Assembly: GCF_002285265.1 (NCBI RefSeq) | Contig: NZ_NSJB01000011.1 | Span: 1-64,000 of the forward strand | Length of the DNA stretch: 64,000 bases | DNA from: Vandammella animalimorsus | GTDB lineage: Bacteria; Pseudomonadota; Gammaproteobacteria; Burkholderiales; Burkholderiaceae_C | Direction of reading: 5' to 3' | Part shown: positions 40,527 through 48,721 of the stretch, in pieces | Layout of the letters: each line of letters begins with the position of its first letter | How positions within the stretch are numbered: position 1 is the first letter of the stretch | Notes under the pieces: model-generated | The model's database searches: none | What the model was told of the DNA's origin: nothing | What the model saw: the letters and a program-made list of their open reading frames with translations, nothing else | Made by a program: the position numbers and the translations under genes

Positions 40527-40919
40527 ATGAATGCTGTGGCCGCGCGCGTGCAGCTCTATGGCATTGCGCAGTGCGATACCGTGAAGAAAAGCCGCCAATG
40601 GTTTGCCAGCCAGGGCGTGGATGTGCAGTGGCACGATTTCAAGAAGCAGGGGCTGGATGAGGCCACGTTGGCTGCCTGGTGCGCGAAGCTGGGCTGGCAG
40701 GCCTTGCTCAACCGCCGTGGCACGACCTGGCGCGGCCTGGATCCGCAGGCGCAGGCCCAGGCCGGCGATGCGACCGGCGCGCAGGCGCTGATGCTGGCCC
40801 ACACTAGCCTGATCAAGCGCCCGGTGGTGCGCATTGCGCCGGCCAGCGGCGGTGCTGCGGTGTTGAGCGTGGGCTATGTGCCCGAGCAATGGGCCGCAGC
40901 GCTGGCGGCGGCGCAATAG
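40527..40919 (+). CDS. ArsC/Spx-family reductase (YffB-like)
   Basis: A 130-aa thioredoxin-fold protein. The N-terminal YGIAQCDTVKKSRQWF carries the single active-site cysteine; W-H-D-F-K-K and NRRGTTWRGL follow, and SLIKRPVV supplies the conserved cis-Pro region. This matches YffB-type proteins, probably glutathione-dependent thiol reductases rather than true arsenate reductases. AGGAGAG precedes ATG 40527. It follows murB after 71 bp on the same strand. Confidence 0.88.
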   Translation: MNAVAARVQLYGIAQCDTVKKSRQWFASQGVDVQWHDFKKQGLDEATLAAWCAKLGWQALLNRRGTTWRGLDPQAQAQAGDATGAQALMLAHTSLIKRPVVRIAPASGGAAVLSVGYVPEQWAAALAAAQ

Positions 40920-40958
40920 GGTGCCAATAGAGCGAGGGCGCCACCCGGGTGCGACTGG

Positions 40959-41744
40959 TCAGCCGCGCCCGCTCGGCGCGCTGCTGCTGATGCGGCCTGC
41001 TTGCAGGGTGTGCACGCCGGCCCAGCGCCAGGGCGGCAGCTCTTCGATGGGCTGGTGGGTGCCCAGCAGCACCAGCTGGCCGGGCAGGCGGCTGCGCACG
41101 GCCAGCGCGTGCCAGAGCACGCGGGTGGAGCGCCAATCCAGCGCGGCGCAGGGCTCGTCAAGCAGCAGCACGGGCCGGGGGCTGAGCAGCGCGGCGCTGA
41201 GCAGCACTTTGCGGCGCGTGCCGCTCGAGAGCATGTGCAGCGGCTTGTCCAGATGCGGCGCGAGCGCGAAGCCTTCGATCAGCTCGGCGCAGGCGCGCTG
41301 CAGGCTGGGCGGAGCGCCCGCAGGCAAGCCCAGCAGGGCGCGCGCCGGCAGGGCATCGTGCTGCTGCTGGTCTGGATCCCAGTGCTGGATCAGGGCCTGC
41401 CAATGCCCGCCGGCCTGGGCCGGGGCGCTGATCTGGCTGCGCCCATCGAGTGGCAGCTGGCCGCCCAGCAGGCGCAGCAGGGTGGAGGCGCCGCTGCCGG
41501 GCGCGCCGCGCAGCAGGTGCAGGCCCGGGCCCAGGCGCCAGTCGCGCAGTGCCAGCAGCGGCCCGGCCGCGCCGGGCCAGGCCCAGTGCAATTGGTGGAT
41601 GTGCAGCACTGGCGTGGGCCTGCAGGGGGCTGCGGCGGTGGTAGGCTTGCGCGCCGCCGCGCTGCCTGCAATGGCGGCGCGGCCGTGATCGCTGTGCGTG
41701 CCAGCTGGCCTGCACGCCGTGTTGGTTTCATTTGACTTTTGCAT
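40959..41744 (-). CDS. ABC-type ATPase with altered Walker A
   Basis: A 261-aa ABC ATPase domain without membrane segments. The signature LSSGTRRKVLLSAALLS, Walker B PVLLLDEPCAALD and the H-loop LGTHQP are present. The P-loop reads GAPGSGAST (residues 80-88), with Ala where the nucleotide-binding lysine should be; the codon is GCC. Family resemblance is to CcmA-like exporter ATPases, but no permease is adjacent. The first 40 residues are low-complexity and may be untranslated. It may bind nucleotide poorly or act as a degenerate partner. Confidence 0.78.
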   Translation of the reverse strand: MQKSNETNTACRPAGTHSDHGRAAIAGSAAARKPTTAAAPCRPTPVLHIHQLHWAWPGAAGPLLALRDWRLGPGLHLLRGAPGSGASTLLRLLGGQLPLDGRSQISAPAQAGGHWQALIQHWDPDQQQHDALPARALLGLPAGAPPSLQRACAELIEGFALAPHLDKPLHMLSSGTRRKVLLSAALLSPRPVLLLDEPCAALDWRSTRVLWHALAVRSRLPGQLVLLGTHQPIEELPPWRWAGVHTLQAGRISSSAPSGRG

Positions 41745-41761
41745 GATTGGGGAGTTTGCCC

Positions 41762-42175
41762 ATGCCCACCGTCCAAGCCTGTGCCCACCCGGAGCAAGAT
41801 GCCCGCGTCCGAGCCGTGTTCGATGATATCCGCGCCACGCGCAAGACCGACTTCATCAACAACATGTGGCGCTATCTGGCGTTCGACCCCGAGCTGCTCG
41901 AGCAGACCTGGCGCGAGGTCAAGGAGGTCATGGCCACGCCCTCGCAGCTCGATCCCATGGTCAAGGAGATGCTGTATGTGGCCGTCTCGATCACCAACGG
42001 CTGCGGCTACTGCGTGCACTCGCACACGGCCGCGGCCAAGGCGCGCGGCATGACGCCGGCCCAGCATGCCGAGCTGTTGCGCATCGTGGCGCTGGCGGGC
42101 AAGACCAACCAGCTGGCGCTGGGCCTGCAGGTGCCCGTCGATGCCGCCTTTGATGCCGACGCCTCGCCGCGATGA
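41762..42175 (+). CDS. Carboxymuconolactone decarboxylase-family protein (AhpD-like)
   Basis: A 137-aa, mostly helical protein of the CMD/AhpD family. The redox motif is CGYCVHSH (C81 and C84 with H86 and H88), typical of AhpD-like peroxidase-coupled disulfide proteins, preceded by VKEMLYVAVSITNG. I start at ATG 41762, which has a GGGGAG Shine-Dalgarno sequence; the frame can be extended to a TTG at 41747. Its stop overlaps the next gene's start (ATGA), so the two are coupled. Confidence 0.9.
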   Translation: MPTVQACAHPEQDARVRAVFDDIRATRKTDFINNMWRYLAFDPELLEQTWREVKEVMATPSQLDPMVKEMLYVAVSITNGCGYCVHSHTAAAKARGMTPAQHAELLRIVALAGKTNQLALGLQVPVDAAFDADASPR

Positions 42176-43143
42176 GCGTGCGCGGCACACCGGGCACGCG
42201 CCGCCGCCGGCGGGTGCAGGCCCCATGGGTGACCGGCGCGCAGTGGTGCTGCGTGGGCGTGCCCGCGGCAGCGCGCGGCCAGCCGGTGCTGGAGTTCCTC
42301 TGCCAGCGCTTTGAGCACATCGAGCGCCAGGAGTGGCTGCGCCGCTTCGCCCAGGCCCAGGTGCGCGACGTGCAGGGCCAGCCCCTGCAGCCCGCGCAGC
42401 CGCTGGCCGGCGGCGGCCATGTCTATTACCAGCGCGCCGTGGACGATGAGCTGCCGGTGCCGTTCGAGGTCTCGGTGCTGCATGGCGATGCCGATCTGCT
42501 GGTGGTGGACAAGCCGCACTTCCTGACCGTGGCGCCGGCCGGGCGCCACGTGCAGCAGACGGTGCTGCAGCGCCTGCGCCAGCAACTGGCGCAGCAGGCG
42601 CCGGCGCAGGCCGCCGCGCTGGCGCCCCTGCACCGCCTGGACAAGGACACGGCCGGGCTGCTGCTGCTGTCGGTCAACCCGGCCAGCCGCGATGCCTACC
42701 ACGGGCTGTTTCGCGACCAGGGCATCGACAAGGAATACGAAGCCGTGGCGCGCTGGGATGCGCGCTTTGCCACGGCCCAGCCCTATTGCCACCGCAGCCG
42801 GCTGGAGCCGGGCGGGGCGCGCTTTTTCACCATGCAGGAGGTGCCCGGCGAGCCCAACAGCCAGACGCTGCTGCACATCGTGGCGCGCGCCGGCGATTGG
42901 GCGCTGTACCGCCTGCGCCCGCTGGGCGGGCGCAAGCACCAGCTGCGCGTGCACATGGCGGCGCTGGGCGTGCCGATCCGCAACGACGCCTTCTACCCCC
43001 GCATCGACGACCCGCCGCCGGGCGACTTCAGCCGCCCGCTGCAACTGCTGGCGCGCACGCTGCGCTTTACCGACCCCATCAGCGGCCAGCTGCGCTGCTT
43101 TCACAGCCAGCAAACGCTGCAATGGCCGCCGCCTGATCATTGA
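42172..43143 (+). CDS. RluA-family 23S/tRNA pseudouridine synthase
   Basis: A 323-aa pseudouridine synthase. The catalytic motif HRLDKDTAGLLLLSVNP contains the essential aspartate. LHGDADLLVVDKPHFLTVAP and the C-terminal LGGRKHQLRVHMAALGVPI are family features. An N-terminal segment of about 90 residues resembles a shortened or degenerate S4-type domain. The RNA target (23S or tRNA) cannot be told from the sequence. Translation is coupled to the AhpD-like gene by a 4-bp overlap. Confidence 0.9.
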   Translation: MSVRGTPGTRRRRRVQAPWVTGAQWCCVGVPAAARGQPVLEFLCQRFEHIERQEWLRRFAQAQVRDVQGQPLQPAQPLAGGGHVYYQRAVDDELPVPFEVSVLHGDADLLVVDKPHFLTVAPAGRHVQQTVLQRLRQQLAQQAPAQAAALAPLHRLDKDTAGLLLLSVNPASRDAYHGLFRDQGIDKEYEAVARWDARFATAQPYCHRSRLEPGGARFFTMQEVPGEPNSQTLLHIVARAGDWALYRLRPLGGRKHQLRVHMAALGVPIRNDAFYPRIDDPPPGDFSRPLQLLARTLRFTDPISGQLRCFHSQQTLQWPPPDH

Positions 43144-43213
43144 GCGCCGAGCGTCAGCGCCCGGGTGCGCTGCGCCTCTTGCCCGGTGATGGGCAAAGGC
43201 CGTGGGCAGGCGC

Positions 43214-44680
43214 TCAACGCCGCCAGAACGAGGGCAGCAGCAGCACCATCAGGCTGAGGATTTCCAGCCGGCCCAGCAGCATGCCCAGGCTGCAGACGTA
43301 GAGCTGGAAATCGCTCAAGCCGCCGAAGTTGGAGGCTGGGCCGACGCTGCCCAGCGCCGGGCCGGCGCAGTTGATGCTGGCCAGCACGGCCGAGAAGGCC
43401 GTCACCAGGTCCATGTCGGTGATGACCAGCGCCAGGCTGAGCACCAGAATGGCCATGATGTAGAACAGGATGAAGGCCAGCACGGAGAAGATGATCTTGT
43501 TGTCCACCGGGCTTTGGCCCAGGCGCACCGGGTTGACCACGCGCGGATGCACCAGGCGGGTGAGCTCGCGCCTGGCTTGCTGCACCAGGATCAGCGCGCG
43601 GATCATCTTGATGCCCCCGCCAGTGGAGCCGGCGCTGGAGGCCACCGAAGACAGCAGCAGCATGGCCAGTGGCGCAAAGGTGGGCCAGCGCAGGTAGTCC
43701 GTGGTGGCATAGCCGGTGGTGGTCGCCAGCGAGATGGTGTTGAACATGCCAAAGCGCACGGCGTCGCCGAGTTCATAGACGTTGCGCGACCACAGGAACA
43801 GGCTGATGACCAGCCCGCCGATGAGCAGCGTGGCCAACGTGGCGCGCACTTCGGCCTCGCGCCAAAAGCCAGTCAGGCTACGGCGGCGCAGGGCCACGAA
43901 GTACAGCGCGAAGTTGCAGCTGGCCACCAGCATGATGGCAATGGCGATGCCCTCCAGCACGGGCGAGTTGAAGTGCCCGAAGCTGTTGTCGTATGAAGAC
44001 AGGCCGCCCAGGCTGACGGTGGTGAAGCAGTGCAGCAGCGCATCCACTGGCGGCATGCCGCCGGCCCAGTAGGCGCAAAAGCACAGCACCGACAAGCCCA
44101 GATAGACCGACCACAGCCCCTTGGCCGTTTGCGTGATGCGCGGCGTGAGCTTGGTGTCCTTGAGCGGGCCGGCCACTTCGGACTTGAACACCTGGCTGCC
44201 GCCCACGCCCAGCATGGGCAGCACGGCCACGGCCAGAATCAGAATGCCCATGCCGCCCAGCCACTGCATGAAGCAGCGCCAGATGTTGAGTGACAGCGGC
44301 AGATACTCCAGCCCGGCCAGCACGGTGGCGCCGGTGGTGGTCAGGCCGGAGACGGCCTCGAAGTAGGCCTGGGCAAAGCTCAGCGGCTGGCCAACCTGGC
44401 GCGTGACCAGCCAGATGGGCACGCTGCCCAGCAGCGGCAGCAGGCCCCAGACGGCGCCCACCAGCAGCACGCCATCGCGCGGCTGCAGTTCCTGGCGGCA
44501 GCGGCGCAGGCGGTAAAAGCCCACCGCGCCCAGCACCATGCCGGCCAGCGCGGGCAGGGCGTAGTCCAGCCACAGGGGTTCGTGCATCAGCAGCGAGGTG
44601 GCCAGCGGCACGGCCAGGCAGGCCGAAAACAGCAGCAACAGGCCACACAGCACGCGCAGTACGGGCAGGTAGTCGCTCAT
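43214..44680 (-). CDS. trkH: Trk potassium uptake system membrane protein
   Basis: TrkH/TrkG forms the K+-conducting membrane subunit (488 aa, about ten to twelve helices in four M1-P-M2 repeats). Selectivity-filter loops are visible as VSGLTTTGATVL, FTTVSLGGLSSYD, ISLATTTGYATTDY and SINCAGPALGSVG. It is 90 bp downstream of trkA on the same strand, so they should be co-expressed and act as one complex. Confidence 0.95.
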   Translation of the reverse strand: MSDYLPVLRVLCGLLLLFSACLAVPLATSLLMHEPLWLDYALPALAGMVLGAVGFYRLRRCRQELQPRDGVLLVGAVWGLLPLLGSVPIWLVTRQVGQPLSFAQAYFEAVSGLTTTGATVLAGLEYLPLSLNIWRCFMQWLGGMGILILAVAVLPMLGVGGSQVFKSEVAGPLKDTKLTPRITQTAKGLWSVYLGLSVLCFCAYWAGGMPPVDALLHCFTTVSLGGLSSYDNSFGHFNSPVLEGIAIAIMLVASCNFALYFVALRRRSLTGFWREAEVRATLATLLIGGLVISLFLWSRNVYELGDAVRFGMFNTISLATTTGYATTDYLRWPTFAPLAMLLLSSVASSAGSTGGGIKMIRALILVQQARRELTRLVHPRVVNPVRLGQSPVDNKIIFSVLAFILFYIMAILVLSLALVITDMDLVTAFSAVLASINCAGPALGSVGPASNFGGLSDFQLYVCSLGMLLGRLEILSLMVLLLPSFWRR

Positions 44681-44770
44681 GTCAAAAGGGCTGGCTCATC
44701 GGTGGCGGGGCGCTGGGGCGCAGGCCAGCGCAGCGCGCGCATTGCGTGGGCGGTCATGCGGGAGAGGGCC

Positions 44771-46345
44771 TCAGAAGAAGGTGGGTTTGACGCTGAAGGC
44801 TTTTTCCACTTCGCGCACCAGCCGCTTGTGCGGCAGGAAGAAGACGAAGTGGTCGCCCGATTCGATCACGGTGTCGCGGTGCGGGAAGATCACCTCCGGC
44901 AGGCGCGGGGCAAGCGCTTCGGGTTCGGGCAGCTCGGCGGCGGCGTCAGCCTGCATGGCGGCAGCCTCGTGCTCGGGCGCGCTGCGCGCGGACGTGTCGC
45001 GCTCGGCCTCTGGCTGCGGCGCGGCAGGGCTGCGCTGGGCCAGCACAGGCGGCTCCAGGCCGCGCACGATCAGGCCGATGTGCACGTCGCGCGGCAGGCG
45101 AAGCTCGCCCACGGTGCGGCCCACGACCTGGGAGGTCTTCTTGTCGCCGCGCGCGACGATCTCCAGCGCCTCTGCCACGCCACGGCGCAGGCTGTGCACG
45201 GCCTGCACGTCGCCATGGCGCACGTAGGTCAGCAGATCGCCGAGCATGGCCTGCGCCGGGGTCAGGGCGATGTCGATCTGTGTGCCGTGCATCAGGTCGG
45301 CGTAGCTGCGCTGGTTGATCAGCGCCAACACGCGCTTGGCGCCCATGCGCTTGGCCAGCAGGCTGGTCATGATGTTGCGCTCGTCGTCGTCCGACAGCGC
45401 CAGCAGCAGATCGACCTCTTCGATGTTCTCTTGGTCGAGAAAGTCCTCATCGGTGGCCTCGGCGTGGAACACCAGCACGTCTTCGGGCAGTTTGGCCGAG
45501 AGCTCCATGCTGGCCTCGCGCTGGCTTTCGACGACCTTGATGCGGTAGTAGCCCTTGCGCTGCTGCGTCAGCTGCAGGGCCAGCTTTTGCGCCACCACGC
45601 CGCCATCGACGATCATGATGCGGCGCACGGTGGCCGTGGGCGCCTCGACGGGCTTGGTCAGCAGCGTCAGCACCTCGGCTGCGCGCTCGCGCGTGGTCAG
45701 CACGAACACCTCGTCGTCGGGCTCGATGCGGGTGTTGCCCTCGCTGGGCACGAAACGGTCGGGCTGATCGGCAAAACGCCGGTAGATGGCCACCACGCGC
45801 ATGGGCACTTCTGGGTGGAGTGCGCGGATCTCGGCGATGGTGCGGCTGCACATGGGCGCGGCTGCGCGCGCGCGCGCAGCAGTGAGCACAGCCCGCCCGC
45901 CAGCGAACTCGCGCACCTGCATGGCCTGTGGGAACTCCACCAGCTTGCTCAGATAGCGGGTGAGCGAATCCTCCGGTCGCAGGCACTGGTCCACGGCAAA
46001 ACCCTCCGGCCCCAGCACGGCCGAACCCTCGGCCCAGGCGTTGGAGCGCACGCGGGCAATACGCACAGGAATGCGAAACACCATGTGCGCGATCTTGCAG
46101 CAGGCCAGGTTGGTCTCGTCGGCCGAGGCGCAGGCGATGAGCAGGTCGGTGTCGTCGGCGCCGGCCTCGGCCAGCACCGAGGGGTCGATGCCGTCACCCA
46201 CCACGCCGCGCAGGTCGTAGCGCGACTCCAGCTCCTGCAGCAAGGCGCGGTTGGTATCGATGACGGTGATGTCGTTGCGTTCGAGCACCAGGCTGTCGGC
46301 CACGGCCTGGCCGATTCTGCCTGCGCCGAGAATGATGATTTTCAT
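44771..46345 (-). CDS. trkA: Trk system regulatory protein TrkA, with an insertion
   Basis: TrkA is the cytosolic NAD(H)/nucleotide-binding ring that gates TrkH. The first RCK domain opens MKIIILGAGRIGQAVADSLV; the second starts near RRIMIVDGGVVAQKLALQL. At 524 aa it is longer than the usual 458 aa. About 51 extra residues (431-481), rich in Pro, Glu and Ala, interrupt the last RCK-C domain between IGLIVRGL and EVIFPHRDTVIESGDHFVFF. The rest looks intact. ATG 46345 is the canonical start. Confidence 0.94.
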   Translation of the reverse strand: MKIIILGAGRIGQAVADSLVLERNDITVIDTNRALLQELESRYDLRGVVGDGIDPSVLAEAGADDTDLLIACASADETNLACCKIAHMVFRIPVRIARVRSNAWAEGSAVLGPEGFAVDQCLRPEDSLTRYLSKLVEFPQAMQVREFAGGRAVLTAARARAAAPMCSRTIAEIRALHPEVPMRVVAIYRRFADQPDRFVPSEGNTRIEPDDEVFVLTTRERAAEVLTLLTKPVEAPTATVRRIMIVDGGVVAQKLALQLTQQRKGYYRIKVVESQREASMELSAKLPEDVLVFHAEATDEDFLDQENIEEVDLLLALSDDDERNIMTSLLAKRMGAKRVLALINQRSYADLMHGTQIDIALTPAQAMLGDLLTYVRHGDVQAVHSLRRGVAEALEIVARGDKKTSQVVGRTVGELRLPRDVHIGLIVRGLEPPVLAQRSPAAPQPEAERDTSARSAPEHEAAAMQADAAAELPEPEALAPRLPEVIFPHRDTVIESGDHFVFFLPHKRLVREVEKAFSVKPTFF

Positions 46346-46483
46346 GGCAATAATCGCGGGCGCTGGGCATTGCCTCAGGCGCCCGGCGCGTTGCTGGTGG
46401 CATTGGGCGGCATCATACTGTTTGCCAGCGCGTGCGCTGCTTTGCTGCAAGAGGGACGCCAGGCAAAAGATCGAGGAACACGG

Positions 46484-47698
46484 ATGACAACAAGCATGCA
46501 TGAACAGGGCTTTGATGGTGCCGTCGGCGTGGCGCCAGGCATGCCGCTGACCGAGCTGGATACGCCCACGCTGGTGCTGGATCTGGACGCGATGGAGCGC
46601 AACATCCAGCGCATGGCCCAGTTTGCCGCCGCCCATGGCGTGCAATGGCGGCCCCATGCCAAGCTGCACAAAAGCGCGCGCATCGCCCAGCGCCTGGTGG
46701 CCGCTGGCGCCAGCGGCTGCTGTGTGCAAAAGGTGGCTGAGGCACAGGCCATGGCCGCTGGCGGAGTGCGCGACATCTACATCAGCAATCAGGTGCTGGC
46801 GCCGCAAAAGCTGCAGCGTGTGGCGGCCTTGGCGCGCCAGCTGCAGCAGCAGGGCGGGCGGCTGGCCCTGGCTGTGGACAGCGCCCAGGGCGTGGCCGGG
46901 CTGGCCCAGGCGCTGCAAGGCGCAGGCGTGCCGCAGGCCGTGGAGGTGTTCATCGAGATCGACATCGGCCAGCACCGCGCTGGCGTGGGGCCGGGCGCCC
47001 CGGCGGTGGCGTTGGCGCAGAACATCGTCCGCCAGCGCCAGCTGCGCCTGGCCGGGCTGCACGCCTACCACGGCGGCGCCCAGCACATCGAGGATGGCAG
47101 CCAGCGCGCCGCTGCCATGCAGGCCGCCTATGCGCTGGTGCGCCAAACCTTGGAGCAGCTGCATGCGGCTGGCTTTACCGATTTGGCGGTGACTGGCGCA
47201 GGCACGGGCACTTTTGCGCTGGAGGCCGCCAGCGGCTTGTACACCGAGCTGCAGCCCGGCTCCTTCCTGTGCATGGATGCGCACTACGCGCGCGTGCAGC
47301 CGGTGCCGCAATCGCCGCTGCCGGGGCCCACGCATTTCGAGCATGCCTTGTTCATCAAGACCCAGGTGCTCTCCAGCTGCGCCACGCATGCCGTGGTCGA
47401 TGCCGGCCACAAAAGCCATGCCATTGACTCGGGCCTGCCCATGGTCTGGAACCAGGGCCAGCCGCCCCTGTATGAGTTTCGCAATGGCGGCGATGAGCAC
47501 GGCATCGTGGCGCCGCGCGTGCTGCATGGCGCGCTGCACGCGCCGGTGCCGGCGCTGGGGCAGGCGCTGTGGCTGGTGCCCGGCCATTGCGACCCGACCG
47601 TGAACCTGCACGATGCCTTCGTGGGCATCCGCGGCGGGCTGGAGCAGGGCGTGGTGCAGGAGATCATCCCCATCGACGCGCGCGGCGCGCTGTGGTAG
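46484..47698 (+). CDS. D-threonine aldolase / DSD1-family PLP enzyme
   Basis: A 404-aa PLP-dependent fold-III enzyme. TPTLVLDLDAMERNIQRM precedes the PLP lysine in WRPHAKLHKSARIA. The Mn2+/Zn2+ site is recognisable in VPGHCDPTVNLHD. Family members cleave D-threonine or D-3-hydroxyaspartate, or deaminate D-serine; which applies here is not decidable. A GAGGA sequence precedes ATG 46484; ATG 46496 is an alternative. It is divergent from trkA. Confidence 0.87.
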   Translation: MTTSMHEQGFDGAVGVAPGMPLTELDTPTLVLDLDAMERNIQRMAQFAAAHGVQWRPHAKLHKSARIAQRLVAAGASGCCVQKVAEAQAMAAGGVRDIYISNQVLAPQKLQRVAALARQLQQQGGRLALAVDSAQGVAGLAQALQGAGVPQAVEVFIEIDIGQHRAGVGPGAPAVALAQNIVRQRQLRLAGLHAYHGGAQHIEDGSQRAAAMQAAYALVRQTLEQLHAAGFTDLAVTGAGTGTFALEAASGLYTELQPGSFLCMDAHYARVQPVPQSPLPGPTHFEHALFIKTQVLSSCATHAVVDAGHKSHAIDSGLPMVWNQGQPPLYEFRNGGDEHGIVAPRVLHGALHAPVPALGQALWLVPGHCDPTVNLHDAFVGIRGGLEQGVVQEIIPIDARGALW

Positions 47699-47718
47699 CC
47701 GCCGCTGCAGTTGTTGCG

Positions 47719-47737
47719 GCTGCCTGCCGCAGGCAGC
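47719..47737. terminator. Hairpin between convergent aldolase and Yip1 genes
   Basis: GCTGCCTG (47719-47726) pairs with CAGGCAGC (47730-47737) around a CCG loop. No T run follows on either strand, so terminator activity is uncertain; the convergent context makes it plausible. Confidence 0.4.
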
Positions 47738-47771
47738 GCCGTAACGCCCAGGCCAAGCCAGGCCAGGCGGT

Positions 47772-48482
47772 TTATTGCGCCGCAGGGCCGCTGGCTGTGC
47801 CGTTTGCGCCGCCTGCGCCGCCCGGCGGGGCCTGCAGGATTTGCTGCAGCACGCGGTTTTGCTCCTGCGGGCTCATGGCCTCGAACTGCTCCAGCGTGAT
47901 GCCCAGCGGCTGCAGGCGCTGGGCCAGTATCTGGGCCTGCATGCTTTGCATCTGCCAGATGCCGCCGGCCATCAGCAGGCCCAGCAGCGTGAAGGCCACG
48001 GCGGCCTTGCGCTGGGCGATGCCATGCACTTGCACGCTGGCGATGGTCCACAGGTACATGGTCCAGGCGATGTTGAGCGCCGCGCCCACGTAAGGGGCAA
48101 AGGCCAGCAGCGCCGTCACCGGCGCCAGCGCCATGGTGGCGGCCATGCAGCGAAAGGCCACCTGGTAGCCGTGCGGCGAGCCCAGGGCCTTCCACAGCAG
48201 CATGACGATGGCCGAGCCGATGAACACCGCCCCCAGGCTCATCCCCGGCGTGAGCACCAGAATGTCCAGCAGCGCCGGCAGCTGGCCGCGCAGCAGCAGC
48301 AGCGGCAGCGAGGCCAGCAGCGCTGCGGCAATGGCCATCACCATCACGAACAGCATGGGTTCGGCCAGCGGGCCGTGGCGCGGCATGGTGCGGAAATACT
48401 CGGCCGGGCGCACGATGACGTACAGCGCCAGCTGCAGCATGCGCTGCAGGCTGAAAAGCGGGGCAGGGGAGTTCTGGGACAT
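47772..48482 (-). CDS. Yip1-domain membrane protein
   Basis: A 236-aa integral membrane protein with about five helices, of the bacterial Yip1/DUF type. It begins MSQNSPAPLFSLQRMLQLAL, and RPAEYFRTMPRHGPLAEPML leads into helices including FVMVMAIAAALLASLPLLLL and IGSAIVMLLWKALGSPHGYQ. The C-terminal 60 residues are soluble and Gln/Pro-rich, ending in an Ala/Gly stretch. Function is unknown. It is separated from the pyrimidine cluster by the M2 element. Confidence 0.82.
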   Translation of the reverse strand: MSQNSPAPLFSLQRMLQLALYVIVRPAEYFRTMPRHGPLAEPMLFVMVMAIAAALLASLPLLLLRGQLPALLDILVLTPGMSLGAVFIGSAIVMLLWKALGSPHGYQVAFRCMAATMALAPVTALLAFAPYVGAALNIAWTMYLWTIASVQVHGIAQRKAAVAFTLLGLLMAGGIWQMQSMQAQILAQRLQPLGITLEQFEAMSPQEQNRVLQQILQAPPGGAGGANGTASGPAAQ

Positions 48483-48553
48483 CGGGGTGTGGGCCGGGCG
48501 CGAGGGCTCAAGAGCAGCGGCCCGCGCCGGGCGTTGGGGTTTTGTGCGGGGCC

Positions 48554-48717
48554 AGGGGTTGTTGAGATTGGGTTTGCGAAGCGGTTTTTCGAGACAAAAG
48601 CCGCAGATGCAAGGCGAAAACGTGCGCAAGGTTGAACACCTTGCAAGCGTTTTCAACGCTGCAGCTGTGGATTGTTGTCCGAAAACACCGCCGCAATACC
48701 CAATCTCAACAAGCCCT
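48554..48717. mobile_element. MITE-like element M2
   Basis: TTGTTGAGATTGGGT (48559-48573) is repeated perfectly inverted at 48698-48712, and the similarity extends a few bases outward (AGGG) and inward (TTGCG). The roughly 164-bp element is non-coding and internally palindromic. It shares GCAAGGCG-AAAACG and TTT-CAACGC-GCAG motifs with M1. It lies between the pseudo-dihydroorotase and Yip1 genes. Confidence 0.72.
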
Positions 48718-48721
48718 AGCT

